Source: Clostridium sp. UBA2485
Lineage (GTDB): Bacteria > Bacillota > Clostridia > Clostridiales > Clostridiaceae
DNA: 32,436 bases
Direction: 5' to 3'
Assembly (NCBI RefSeq): GCF_002341865.1
Contig: NZ_DDOV01000107.1
Coordinates: 1-32,436, forward strand
Below, in pieces: positions 1-7,165 of the stretch. Made by a program: the position numbers and the translations under genes. Positions within the stretch are counted from its first letter, which is position 1. Each line of letters opens with the position of its first letter. Below the pieces are notes generated by a model. The model had not been told where the DNA came from. It saw only the letters and a list, made by a program, of their open reading frames with translations, and did no database searches.

Positions 1-639
1 CCAGTAGAATTAAAATCAAAAGACTTATTAAGATATAGTAGCTTTAATGAATTTATTAATTCTCATAATAAAAGTAAAAATAATAATGAAAATAATGAAA
101 TGCTATTGAATGAAAAAACCCCGTCTGAAGAGATGGCATCTGCATTTGAAAATTTAAAGACTTCATTAGCTGATGAGATACTTGAAAAAATAAAGTCATG
201 TTCATTTGAGTTCTTTGAGAAGCTAGTAATAGAATTATTAATTAAGATGGGATATGGTGGTTCAAGAGAAGAAGCTGGAAGAGCCACTAAAAAAACAGGT
301 GATGAAGGAATCGATGGGATAATAAATGAAGATAGATTAGGGCTAGATAGCATATATATACAAGCAAAAAGGTGGAAAGATACTATTGTTGGAAGGCCAG
401 AAATTCAAAAGTTTTCAGGAGCGTTAGATACGCCAGGAGCAAGTAAAGGGATTTTTATTACAACATCAACTTTTTCAGAGCAAGCTAGGGAGTATGCTAA
501 AGCAATAAATACAAAAAATATAGTTTTAATAGATGGAATGCAGTTAGCGCAATATATGATAGAGTTTAATGTAGGGGTTTCTACAGAGACAATATATGAA
601 GTTAAGAAAATAGATACTGATTATTTTATTGAAGAGTAG
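1..639 (+). CDS. Mrr-type restriction endonuclease, C-terminal part (5' end outside window)
   Basis: The frame is open from base 1, so the protein's start lies upstream of the window; the first internal ATG is at base 100. The visible 212 codons hold a short low-complexity Asn/Lys linker (about codons 20-33) and then the Mrr catalytic domain. The PD-(D/E)xK nuclease core can be read: FEKLVIELLIKMGYGG forms the first helix, GDEGIDG carries the metal-binding acidic residue, and IYIQAKRW carries the Q-x-K motif. Mrr-family enzymes cut modified DNA and normally have an N-terminal winged-helix domain of about 100 residues, which would be in the missing part. The gene is followed 35 bases later by a small gene with its own ribosome site. 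Family assignment is firm; the exact specificity (methylated or other DNA) cannot be told. Confidence 0.85.
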   Translation, partial: PVELKSKDLLRYSSFNEFINSHNKSKNNNENNEMLLNEKTPSEEMASAFENLKTSLADEILEKIKSCSFEFFEKLVIELLIKMGYGGSREEAGRATKKTGDEGIDGIINEDRLGLDSIYIQAKRWKDTIVGRPEIQKFSGALDTPGASKGIFITTSTFSEQAREYAKAINTKNIVLIDGMQLAQYMIEFNVGVSTETIYEVKKIDTDYFIEE

Positions 640-674
640 AGATAACATTAGTTAATAGATGGGGAGTTATAGCT

Positions 675-941
675 ATGAATGTAGAAATAATATGGAGTAG
701 AATAGTTGAAAATATAGGGAGAGAATTTATACAAATCAGAGGAAGAATATTCACATATGAACTGAAAGGAAGTTCTTCAATCAGACCCAATACAACAAAT
801 AGAATAATTTCAAAGTCACAAATTGAAAAAGCTTTAGAATTTGTACCTTTAGAAAATACTGCTAAAATACAGAATCTACAAGCTCCATCGTATATATATG
901 CAATACTAATGGATGATAGAATCAGAAAAAATGATTGGTAA
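675..941 (+). CDS. small hypothetical protein downstream of mrr
   Basis: This 88-residue product (begins MNVEIIWSRIVENIGREF) was not recognised. The ATG at 675 is preceded by GGGGAG at 661-666 with good spacing, which argues for a real gene. It lies 35 bases after the mrr-like stop on the same strand, so co-transcription is likely. The sequence has a beta-strand-rich look in its first half (IRGRIFTYELKGSSSIRP) and includes the stretch ISKSQIEKALEFVPLEN, which could be a short helix at a DNA- or protein-binding surface. There is no signal peptide or membrane segment. Small companions of this kind occur beside restriction genes, but a functional link here is only inferred from position. Confidence 0.6.
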   Translation: MNVEIIWSRIVENIGREFIQIRGRIFTYELKGSSSIRPNTTNRIISKSQIEKALEFVPLENTAKIQNLQAPSYIYAILMDDRIRKNDW

Positions 942-1117
942 GATATTATATATGATAATAGAATCATTGTTAAGTATTAATATTATTATATTATTGAGTA
1001 TATGTAAAAGTAACCAATAGAAATTTATGAGATAAGCTATACAAATTGTATTAAAATAACTAGATTTTAATCTTAATAATGTACTTATTTTAATACATAA
1101 ACTTAAGGAGGATATCA

Positions 1118-1957
1118 ATGTTAAAAACTTTTAATAAAAAACAAGATAAAGATGAAGAGAGCACATTTGCTTTATATTTACTATTTAATAAATCATTTGT
1201 TATAGATAAAGAAAAAGTAGCCAAGAGAATAGAAAAAATTAATAATGATAAGGTTTCGATAGAGCCTATATTAGGATTAGATGGAGATGAAGCCTTTTAT
1301 AGTTATGTAACTATAGGTGATGACAAGTTTAGATTGGTAGGAATAGATTGTCCATTACCAGAAGAAATAAGTAGTTATACAATAAATTGTGGTTATGGTA
1401 AGAGGGAAGAATTAGAAGCAATGCGTAATCATAAGTATCATGTAATAGCTTTTTATGAGGGGACAAGTAGAGATAAAAATCATATTTTCAATTTATATTC
1501 TAAATTAGCATATGGATTTTTAGAGTATGAATTTTTAGGACTAGCTAATGGATATAGCTGGAATGTAGTAATACCAAGCTTAATAAAAGATATATCAGAG
1601 GATGAAAAAGTAAAAACTTTGTTAAGCATGCCATCCATGATGGTATGGAGAAATTTTATTAAGATTCCATACAATGAAGGTATTTGGTTTACTACAAAAG
1701 GAAATAACATATATGGAATTCCTGAGCTTGCTTTTTATGGTGCATTTGAAAATAGCCAAGAAGTATATAATACTTTTGAAGACATATTTTACTATATATA
1801 TGATACAAAGGCAGAGGTACATATAGGCGATACAATGCAAATTGAAGAAGATGTATACTTGAAATTTAGAGAGGTATATGAGTTGCAAGATACACTTCAA
1901 GGTGAAGAAATTGATACTTTGGTAATTGAGAAAATAGCAAGTTCTGAAATAAATTAA
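1118..1957 (+). CDS. DUF4261-like protein of unknown function
   Basis: A 279-residue soluble protein with a strong ribosome site (AAGGAGG, 1105-1111) ahead of the ATG. The C-terminal part has the look of the DUF4261 family: TKGNNIYGIPELAFYGAF (about residues 194-211) resembles its conserved T-x-G...FG-x-x-E segment, followed by a helix and IGDTMQIEED, like that family's dGdTig motif. The N-terminal part starts with a strand (STFALYLLFNKSF) and an acidic helix. Neither a signal peptide nor a membrane segment is visible. DUF4261 proteins are scattered in Firmicutes without a known biochemical role. The family call is by recognition only and could be wrong; the gene itself is well supported by length, codon pattern and ribosome site. 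A gap of 176 bases separates it from the preceding small gene, so it probably has its own promoter. Confidence 0.7.
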   Translation: MLKTFNKKQDKDEESTFALYLLFNKSFVIDKEKVAKRIEKINNDKVSIEPILGLDGDEAFYSYVTIGDDKFRLVGIDCPLPEEISSYTINCGYGKREELEAMRNHKYHVIAFYEGTSRDKNHIFNLYSKLAYGFLEYEFLGLANGYSWNVVIPSLIKDISEDEKVKTLLSMPSMMVWRNFIKIPYNEGIWFTTKGNNIYGIPELAFYGAFENSQEVYNTFEDIFYYIYDTKAEVHIGDTMQIEEDVYLKFREVYELQDTLQGEEIDTLVIEKIASSEIN

Positions 1958-2020
1958 AAAAGAGTAGCTATTAAAATTTTATTATTCATTAAATTGATAA
2001 AAATAATATAGAAAATAATG

Positions 2021-2051
2021 TTGACTTTGACGTCGTGACGTACTTTATACT
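2021..2051 (+). promoter_or_regulatory. MerR-type promoter with 19-bp spacer and centred dyad
   Basis: The -35 box TTGACT (2021-2026) and the -10 box TATACT (2046-2051) are separated by 19 bases, the lengthened spacer typical of promoters activated by MerR-family proteins. A dyad ACGTC-GT-GACGT (2030-2041) sits at the centre of this spacer. The regulator encoded just downstream is the obvious ligand, implying autoregulation. Boxes and dyad are read directly; the binding is inferred. Confidence 0.8.
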
Positions 2052-2075
2052 TCATATTAAGGAGGGGGTATGAGT

Positions 2076-3068
2076 ATGGAGCTTATAACAATTAGTGAAG
2101 TTTCAAAGAGTTTTAAAGTGTCTACTAGAACACTTCGTTATTATGAACAAATAGGGCTTTTGAAAAGTACTAAAAAAGAGGGGTATGCTTATAGAGCATA
2201 TGATGAAGGAGCAATTTTACGCCTACAACAAATAATTGTTTTAAGAAAATTACAAATTCCATTGAAACAAATTAGTAATATATTAGAAGATGAAGATGCT
2301 GTTATAGCTATTGAAATATTTAAAAAGAATATATATGAGCTTAACAGCAAAATAAATGCACTATCAACGATAAAAGCAATATTAATTAACCTTATTGAGA
2401 AATTAGAAAAAAAGAAGGATATTCAAATACATCTTAATTTATTAAGTAATGATTCCATACTTAATATAGTTGATACCCTATCCTTATCAAATTTCGATTT
2501 TAAGGAGGAAAAATCAATGGAAGATTTAAACCAAGCAACAAAAAACTTAGAGGCCCTTGAAAATGTCAGGATTATTCATTTACCACCAAGTACAGTTGCT
2601 GCAAGTCATTATTTTGGAGAGAACCCAGAGGATAATGCTGGGAAACAGTTAGAAAAGTTTTTAAAGGAAAGTCATTTGTATGAAATAAAACCAGATGCTC
2701 GTGTTTTGGGTTTTAACCATCCATGCCCATCTAATGATAGACCTAATTATGGATATGAACTATGGGTTACAATTCCTGAGGATATGGATGTGCCTAAACC
2801 TCTTGAAAAGAAATATTTTAATGGTGGATTATATGCAGCACATATGATTACCTTAGGAAATTTTCATGAGTGGGGATGGTTATCTAATTGGGTTAATATT
2901 GATAATCCTAAATATGAAGCTAATACTATTGATGACAATGGTGAAGTTATGGGAGGATTACTAGAGGAACATCTAAATTATGTTTATCATTCACATCTTA
3001 ATTGGCCAGAAAGTGATGAACATCAATTAGATTTACTGTTTCCAATAAAATTAAAAGAAAAAGAATAA
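2076..3068 (+). CDS. MerR family regulator with GyrI-like effector-binding domain
   Basis: A one-component transcription regulator of about 330 residues. Residues 1-70 form the MerR winged helix (LITISEVSKSFKVSTRTLRYYEQIGLL), followed by the usual dimer coiled coil (about 80-125) and a C-terminal GyrI-like/AraC effector-binding domain (about 165-330, with GYELWVTIPEDMDVP and HLNYVYHSHLNWPESDEHQLDLLFPIK). Such proteins bind small hydrophobic or cationic ligands and twist a 19-bp spacer promoter into an active form. The ribosome site AAGGAGG (2059-2065) serves either ATG 2070 or ATG 2076; the spacing is 4 or 10 bases, and 2076 gives the usual MELITISEV start. The gene sits directly under the MerR promoter at 2021-2051. 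No other target is adjacent on the same strand, so targets elsewhere are likely. Confidence 0.88.
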   Translation: MELITISEVSKSFKVSTRTLRYYEQIGLLKSTKKEGYAYRAYDEGAILRLQQIIVLRKLQIPLKQISNILEDEDAVIAIEIFKKNIYELNSKINALSTIKAILINLIEKLEKKKDIQIHLNLLSNDSILNIVDTLSLSNFDFKEEKSMEDLNQATKNLEALENVRIIHLPPSTVAASHYFGENPEDNAGKQLEKFLKESHLYEIKPDARVLGFNHPCPSNDRPNYGYELWVTIPEDMDVPKPLEKKYFNGGLYAAHMITLGNFHEWGWLSNWVNIDNPKYEANTIDDNGEVMGGLLEEHLNYVYHSHLNWPESDEHQLDLLFPIKLKEKE

Positions 3069-3113
3069 AGTAAGCATATAAACAGTGAGATTTTATTTAA
3101 AGAAAATAACTAT

Positions 3114-3281
3114 ATGCCGTTCATGATACTAGTAAGTAAAAAAAGTCATTTAACATTAGGAACAGGTCGGATTGATATAATGAATAGATTAAGAGTAGTA
3201 AAAGAAAATAAAGCTAGATATGTATTAAAAACTAAAACTATAGAAGGATTAAAATATATTGAAACTTGTATCAAAAAATAA
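3114..3281 (+). CDS. uncertain small ORF in the same frame after the MerR gene stop
   Basis: A 55-codon open frame (MPFMILVSKKSHLTLGTGRI at the start, ending YIETCIKK). The frame is open right back to the TAA that ends the MerR-family gene at 3066-3068, in that gene's own frame, and closes just before a terminator. No convincing ribosome site precedes the ATG. It could be a remnant of a longer gene, a poorly translated small protein, or chance. The product was not recognised. Confidence 0.25.
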   Translation: MPFMILVSKKSHLTLGTGRIDIMNRLRVVKENKARYVLKTKTIEGLKYIETCIKK

Positions 3282-3292
3282 ATTATAAATAA

Positions 3293-3326
3293 AAAGCTTA
3301 GTGTTAGTCAAACGCTAAGCTTTTTT
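3293..3326. terminator. intrinsic terminator, probably bidirectional
   Basis: A 13-bp stem (3293-3305 with 3311-3323, one G-T pair) around a 5-base loop, followed on the plus strand by TTTTTTATTTT and preceded by AAAAA, which gives a T run on the minus strand. It can end the MerR transcript and also the convergent LysR gene, whose stop is 110 bases away. Confidence 0.8.
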
Positions 3327-3435
3327 ATTTTATAAAGCCAAGTGTCAAATCTATAAGAAGAAAATATTACTTTGAGAACAAATGCATAAGAAAATAAGGA
3401 TTGGTGTATTTTTGTAATACAAGCAGAAGATTATT

Positions 3436-4326
3436 TTAACTAATATTAAAGTCTTCTCTTACTAATTCAATAAACAACGACATTGCAGGGCTAACCCACT
3501 TGTTTTTATGATAAGCATATATTGCTGTAACTTTAGCATCAGAACAGCCAACGTTAAGTTCTTTTAACTTACTATTTTCAAGTTCTTCTTCTACTGTAAA
3601 TCGAGGTAAGAACGAAATTCCCAAATTACTTGCAACACATTTTTTTATCGCTTCTATGCTCCCGAGTTCAATTGTGTTATTTAAGAATATATTCTTATCA
3701 AAAAAATAACTTTCAAGTATTTTCCGATAAATGGATTCAACTTCATTAATGATAAGGCTTGTATTTATTTTTTGATTTGGCTTACAAAAATCTAAATTTT
3801 CTTGTTCGAATAATGGCGAACAAATTAAAGCTAGATTGAAATCAGAAAGCTTAACAGTAGTTAAATTATCATTTTGACTTCCTACATCATACATTAAACC
3901 AAGGTCTACTTCACCATTCGATAAGATATTTTTTATAGCATAGCAATTGAGAGAAATTATAGAAAGTTTTACATTAGGAGCTTTTTCTTTGAACAAGCTC
4001 AATACAGTTTGTAATTTATAAGACATCAATGATTCTGCAACTGCAATTTTTAATTCTCCTGTAATATTCTCGCCATATTTACCAATACTCTTAATTTTTT
4101 TCACTGTATTAAGTAATTCATTTGCATAAGGTATCAATTCTTTTCCAAATGGAGTTAATACCATATTGCGACCAATTTTTTCGAATAACTTGATTGAAAG
4201 TTCCTGCTCTAACTGCTGAATTTGTGAGGTAACAGTGGATTGTGTATACCCCAATTTCATTGCAGCATTTGAAAAGTTACCTTCTTCAATAATACTTTTA
4301 AAGGTTTTAAAGTGTCTAATATCCAT
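3436..4326 (-). CDS. LysR family transcriptional regulator
   Basis: A 296-residue LysR regulator of standard length. The N-terminal winged helix is MDIRHFKTFKSIIEEGNFSNAAMKLGYTQSTVTSQIQQLEQELSIKLFEK (residues 1-50), with the classic ALYTQSTVT-like recognition helix. Residues about 90-295 form the periplasmic-binding-protein-like effector domain (GELKIAVAESLMSYKLQTVL; DLGLMYDVG). The ATG is preceded on the minus strand by a GAGGTG ribosome site. The gene is divergent from thlA, and a 37-bp palindrome between the two overlaps this gene's own -35 box. Together this suggests autorepression and control of the thiolase operon. The effector is unknown. Confidence 0.92.
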   Translation of the reverse strand: MDIRHFKTFKSIIEEGNFSNAAMKLGYTQSTVTSQIQQLEQELSIKLFEKIGRNMVLTPFGKELIPYANELLNTVKKIKSIGKYGENITGELKIAVAESLMSYKLQTVLSLFKEKAPNVKLSIISLNCYAIKNILSNGEVDLGLMYDVGSQNDNLTTVKLSDFNLALICSPLFEQENLDFCKPNQKINTSLIINEVESIYRKILESYFFDKNIFLNNTIELGSIEAIKKCVASNLGISFLPRFTVEEELENSKLKELNVGCSDAKVTAIYAYHKNKWVSPAMSLFIELVREDFNIS

Positions 4327-4356
4327 TTATTTCACCTCAATCTTTATATTAAGTTA

Positions 4357-4385
4357 ATAATATATTGATAAAATCGAATTGTCAA
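4357..4385 (-). promoter_or_regulatory. promoter of the LysR gene
   Basis: Reading the minus strand, TTGACA (4385-4380) and TATTAT (4362-4357) are spaced by 17 bases, a near-consensus sigma-A promoter about 30 bases upstream of the LysR start codon. Its -35 box is embedded in the large palindrome at 4364-4400, so bound regulator would block it. Confidence 0.75.
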
Positions 4386-4400
4386 TTCGAATATATCAAT
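4364..4400. promoter_or_regulatory. 37-bp near-perfect palindrome, probable LysR operator
   Basis: The arms ATTGATAAAATCGAATTG (4364-4381) and its counterpart (4383-4400) match at 16 of 18 positions around a single central T. The site overlaps the -35 of the LysR promoter and ends exactly at the -35 of the thlA promoter. Such placement is usual for LysR-type regulators, which repress themselves and activate the divergent gene. The palindrome is seen directly; the protein bound is inferred. Confidence 0.8.
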
Positions 4401-4429
4401 TTTACAAATATATAGTTCCTTGATAGTAT
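4401..4429 (+). promoter_or_regulatory. promoter of the thlA transcript
   Basis: TTTACA (4401-4406) and TAGTAT (4424-4429) are 17 bases apart. The -35 box directly abuts the palindrome at 4364-4400, a good position for an activator. Transcription from here would give a leader of roughly 130 bases before the ATG at 4565. Confidence 0.6.
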
Positions 4430-4564
4430 AAATTCATAGGCGCTATAAAATTGATTAAGTAAGTTTTGAGCATAACCTTATATCAATAAAAATAAATGAA
4501 TTTACATAATAATATTTGCTAAAAAAATAGCAAGGATGTACTAGATTATAGGAGGAATAAAAAA

Positions 4565-5743
4565 ATGAGAGATGTAGTAATAGTAAGCGCAGTAAGAACT
4601 GCAATAGGAACATATGGTAAAACTTTAAAAGATGTACCAGCAGTTGAATTAGGTGCAATAGTAATAAACGAGGCTGTTAAAAGAGCAAATATAAACCCTA
4701 ATGAAATCAATGAAGTTATTTTTGGTAATGTACTTCAAGCAGGTTTAGGCCAAAATCCAGCAAGGCAAGCTGCTGTGAAAGCAGGATTATCTGTAGAAAT
4801 GCCTGCATTTACAATTAATAAAGTTTGTGGATCAGGATTAAGATCTATAAGTTTGGCAGCTCAAATTATAAAAGCTGGTGATGCTGATGCTATTGTAGTA
4901 GGTGGTATGGAAAACATGTCTAGTGCACCATTTTTACTTGATAATGCAAGATGGGGACAAAGAATGGGACATGGTGAACTAGTGGATGAAATGATAAAAG
5001 ATGGTTTATGGGATGCTTTCAATGATTATCATATGGGAGTAACAGCAGAAAATGTGGCAGAAAAATGGAATATAACAAGAGAAGAACAAGATGAGTTTTC
5101 ACTTCTATCACAACAAAAAGCCGAAATAGCTATTAAGAACGGAGAATTTAAAGATGAAATAGTTCCTGTAGTAATTAAAACAAAAAAAGGTGAAATAATA
5201 TTTGACCAAGATGAGTTCCCTAGGTTTGAAAATACTATAGAAGCATTAAAAAAGCTTAAGCCTATTTTTAAAGAAAATGGTACAGTGACAGCAGGAAATG
5301 CATCAGGACTAAATGATGGAGCAGCAGCATTAGTAATAATGAGTGCAGACAAAGCTAAAGCTCTAGGAATAAAACCACTTGCTAAAATTAGTTCCTATGG
5401 ATCAGCTGGATTAGACCCAGCAATAATGGGATATGGTGCATTTTATGCAACAAAAGCTGCTTTAGATAAAATTAATTTAAAATGTGAAGATTTAGATTTA
5501 ATTGAAGCAAATGAAGCCTATGCATCTCAAAGTATAGCCATAACTAAAGATTTAAATTTAGATATGAGTAAAGTTAATGTTAATGGTGGAGCTATAGCAC
5601 TTGGACATCCTATAGGTGCATCTGGTGCACGTATTTTGGTAACATTACTACATGCTATGGAAAAAAGGGATGCGAAAAAGGGACTTGCTACTCTATGCAT
5701 TGGTGGAGGCCAAGGAACTGCCTTAATAGTTGAAAGAGATTAA
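4565..5743 (+). CDS. thlA: acetyl-CoA C-acetyltransferase (thiolase)
   Basis: A 392-residue thiolase, the usual length. It condenses two acetyl-CoA to acetoacetyl-CoA, the entry to butyrate/butanol-type C4 fermentation in clostridia, in the cytoplasm. All catalytic residues are present: Cys88 in NKVCGSGLRS, His348 in GGAIALGHPIGASGAR, and Cys378 in CIGGGQGTA; the NEAYA motif is also intact. The ATG at 4565 follows AGGAGGAAT with good spacing. It is divergent from a LysR gene and shares a palindromic control region with it, and is followed 33 bases later by a QueG-like Fe-S protein, probably in the same transcript. Clostridia often carry several thiolases. A LysR-controlled copy outside a crt-bcd-hbd cluster may be an inducible paralogue rather than the main fermentation enzyme; that part is inference. 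Confidence 0.95.
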   Translation: MRDVVIVSAVRTAIGTYGKTLKDVPAVELGAIVINEAVKRANINPNEINEVIFGNVLQAGLGQNPARQAAVKAGLSVEMPAFTINKVCGSGLRSISLAAQIIKAGDADAIVVGGMENMSSAPFLLDNARWGQRMGHGELVDEMIKDGLWDAFNDYHMGVTAENVAEKWNITREEQDEFSLLSQQKAEIAIKNGEFKDEIVPVVIKTKKGEIIFDQDEFPRFENTIEALKKLKPIFKENGTVTAGNASGLNDGAAALVIMSADKAKALGIKPLAKISSYGSAGLDPAIMGYGAFYATKAALDKINLKCEDLDLIEANEAYASQSIAITKDLNLDMSKVNVNGGAIALGHPIGASGARILVTLLHAMEKRDAKKGLATLCIGGGQGTALIVERD

Positions 5744-5776
5744 TTATAATCATCAATTTAGAAAGAAGTGTGGAAA

Positions 5777-6805
5777 ATGACTTTATTAGCAGAGAAAATA
5801 AAAAGTGCAGCACTGAAAATGGGATATGAAAAGTGTGGAATTATTAAGATCTCCCAAATTGATGGATATGAGGAAAAACTCAATGAAAGGATTAATCTCA
5901 TTCCAGAAGCCAAAGGTTTTTATCAAAATCTTTATCGTTTTACACATTTACAAGATACTAATCCTTGGGCAAAATCAATTGTCATATGTGTAAGAAGATA
6001 TGGAAAATATCATATTCCAGAACATTTAAAAGGTATGATTGCAAAATATTATTTAGTTGATATAAGAAAAGATGAGAACTCTAAAGATTTTCAAGATAGC
6101 TTAAAATTTGAAAAATATATGCAAGATTTGGGGCTTAGAGCAGAAAATGAGCGTAAGTTTGGTTTAACAGCATTACGCTGGGCGGCATTGAAAGCTGGAC
6201 TTGGAATAGTTCGAAAGAATAACTTTTTTTACACTGAAAATGGCTCATGGCTATCTTTAGAGGCATGGCTCATTGATAAAGAGCTTGAAGCTATAGAAGT
6301 ACCAAAAGTAAAAGTTTGCACTGAAGAGTGTAATCTATGCATAAAAGCTTGCCCTTCAAGTTCTTTATCCAAGCCATATACAATGAATCCTATGGCGTGT
6401 GTATCTTGTATAACTACATTTATGGGCAGGGATATGCCTAACGAAAAATACAGAGAACAAATAGGAAATTGGGTTTATGGATGTGATGTCTGTCAAGATG
6501 TTTGCCCTATGAATAAAAACCGTTGGAAGGAAACAGAAGAGTTTCCTAATTTGCAAGAATTAAGTCAACATATATCCTTAGAAAAAATTCTAAAAATGGA
6601 TTATTCCTTTTTAGAAGAAGTAATGCAGTCTAAGTTTTGGTATATAGAAAAAGCTGATGTTTGGAAATGGAAAGTTAATGCTATTAACGCAATGGTAAAT
6701 GACTACAAGGAGCAATATAGAGAATACATACTGTACGCTTGTAACGATAGCAATTCAAAGGTAAGAGAAATGGCTCAATGGGCAATTAAAAAATTGAATC
6801 TATAA
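5777..6805 (+). CDS. QueG-like double [4Fe-4S] protein (epoxyqueuosine reductase family paralogue)
   Basis: A 342-residue cytoplasmic iron-sulfur protein. Two ferredoxin-type cluster motifs are visible: CNLCIKACP, with the later CVSC, and CDVCQDVCP. The N-terminal half resembles the QueG/DUF1730 fold, including KAGLGIVRKNNFFYTENGSW, comparable to QueG's aGLGwiGKN...GS. The C-terminus has a HEAT-like helix pair (NDSNSKVREMAQWAIKKL). QueG reduces epoxyqueuosine in tRNA with cobalamin and a catalytic Asp in a D-x-G-P-type motif. That motif is not evident here (the place reads AENERKFGLTAL), so a different reduction is likely. A GTG at 5768 is in frame, but the ATG at 5777 fits the ribosome site AGAAAG better. 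It lies just after thlA and may share its LysR control. Family is sure, substrate unknown. Confidence 0.8.
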   Translation: MTLLAEKIKSAALKMGYEKCGIIKISQIDGYEEKLNERINLIPEAKGFYQNLYRFTHLQDTNPWAKSIVICVRRYGKYHIPEHLKGMIAKYYLVDIRKDENSKDFQDSLKFEKYMQDLGLRAENERKFGLTALRWAALKAGLGIVRKNNFFYTENGSWLSLEAWLIDKELEAIEVPKVKVCTEECNLCIKACPSSSLSKPYTMNPMACVSCITTFMGRDMPNEKYREQIGNWVYGCDVCQDVCPMNKNRWKETEEFPNLQELSQHISLEKILKMDYSFLEEVMQSKFWYIEKADVWKWKVNAINAMVNDYKEQYREYILYACNDSNSKVREMAQWAIKKLNL

Positions 6806-7165
6806 TAAGTGCTTTTTTGAATCAGCAGCGCATTATTTGAGAAATGGATTTGAAATATTTTTTACAAACAATTCTATTTAGGGATGAGATAAAAACTATA
6901 TCACTTGCTACTGATACGGTGAAGCGTATCTGTGGAGAACCAAAATAAATAGAAGTGTTTAGAATATTTAAATTGAGCTAATGATATTAAAAGTATCATT
7001 GGCTTATTTTATAATTTTTTTGAGTAAAGGGTTGTTTTCAGTGAAAAAAGTTACTGATGTTAACAACTATATCTAATCTTTTAATAAAGAGAATTTTACA
7101 TAAGTATTAGCGTTAGTGTAAGATTGAGAAGAAGGACCTATTGCAATAATGGAAAGTGAGCTACT
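6806..7165 (+). other. 360-base gap: hairpin, terminator and a doubtful 34-codon frame
   Basis: No convincing gene. An open frame at 6844-6948 encodes 34 residues ending ATDTVKRICGEPK but lacks a ribosome site and was not recognised. Within it GATACG-GTGAAG-CGTATC (6913-6930) is a perfect short hairpin whose loop sequence recurs near 9398. A terminator stands at 6976-7020. Beyond it is a possible promoter for the WYL regulator (TTTACA 7095, TAAGAT 7119, 18-base spacer). Confidence 0.4.
6976..7020 (+). terminator. intrinsic terminator after the thlA/QueG-like unit
   Basis: An 11-bp stem, AGCTAATGATA (6976-6986) with TATCATTGGCT (6994-7004), one G-T pair and a 7-base loop, followed by TATTTTATAATTTTTT. 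It is 170 bases beyond the QueG-like gene and would close that transcript. Confidence 0.65.
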
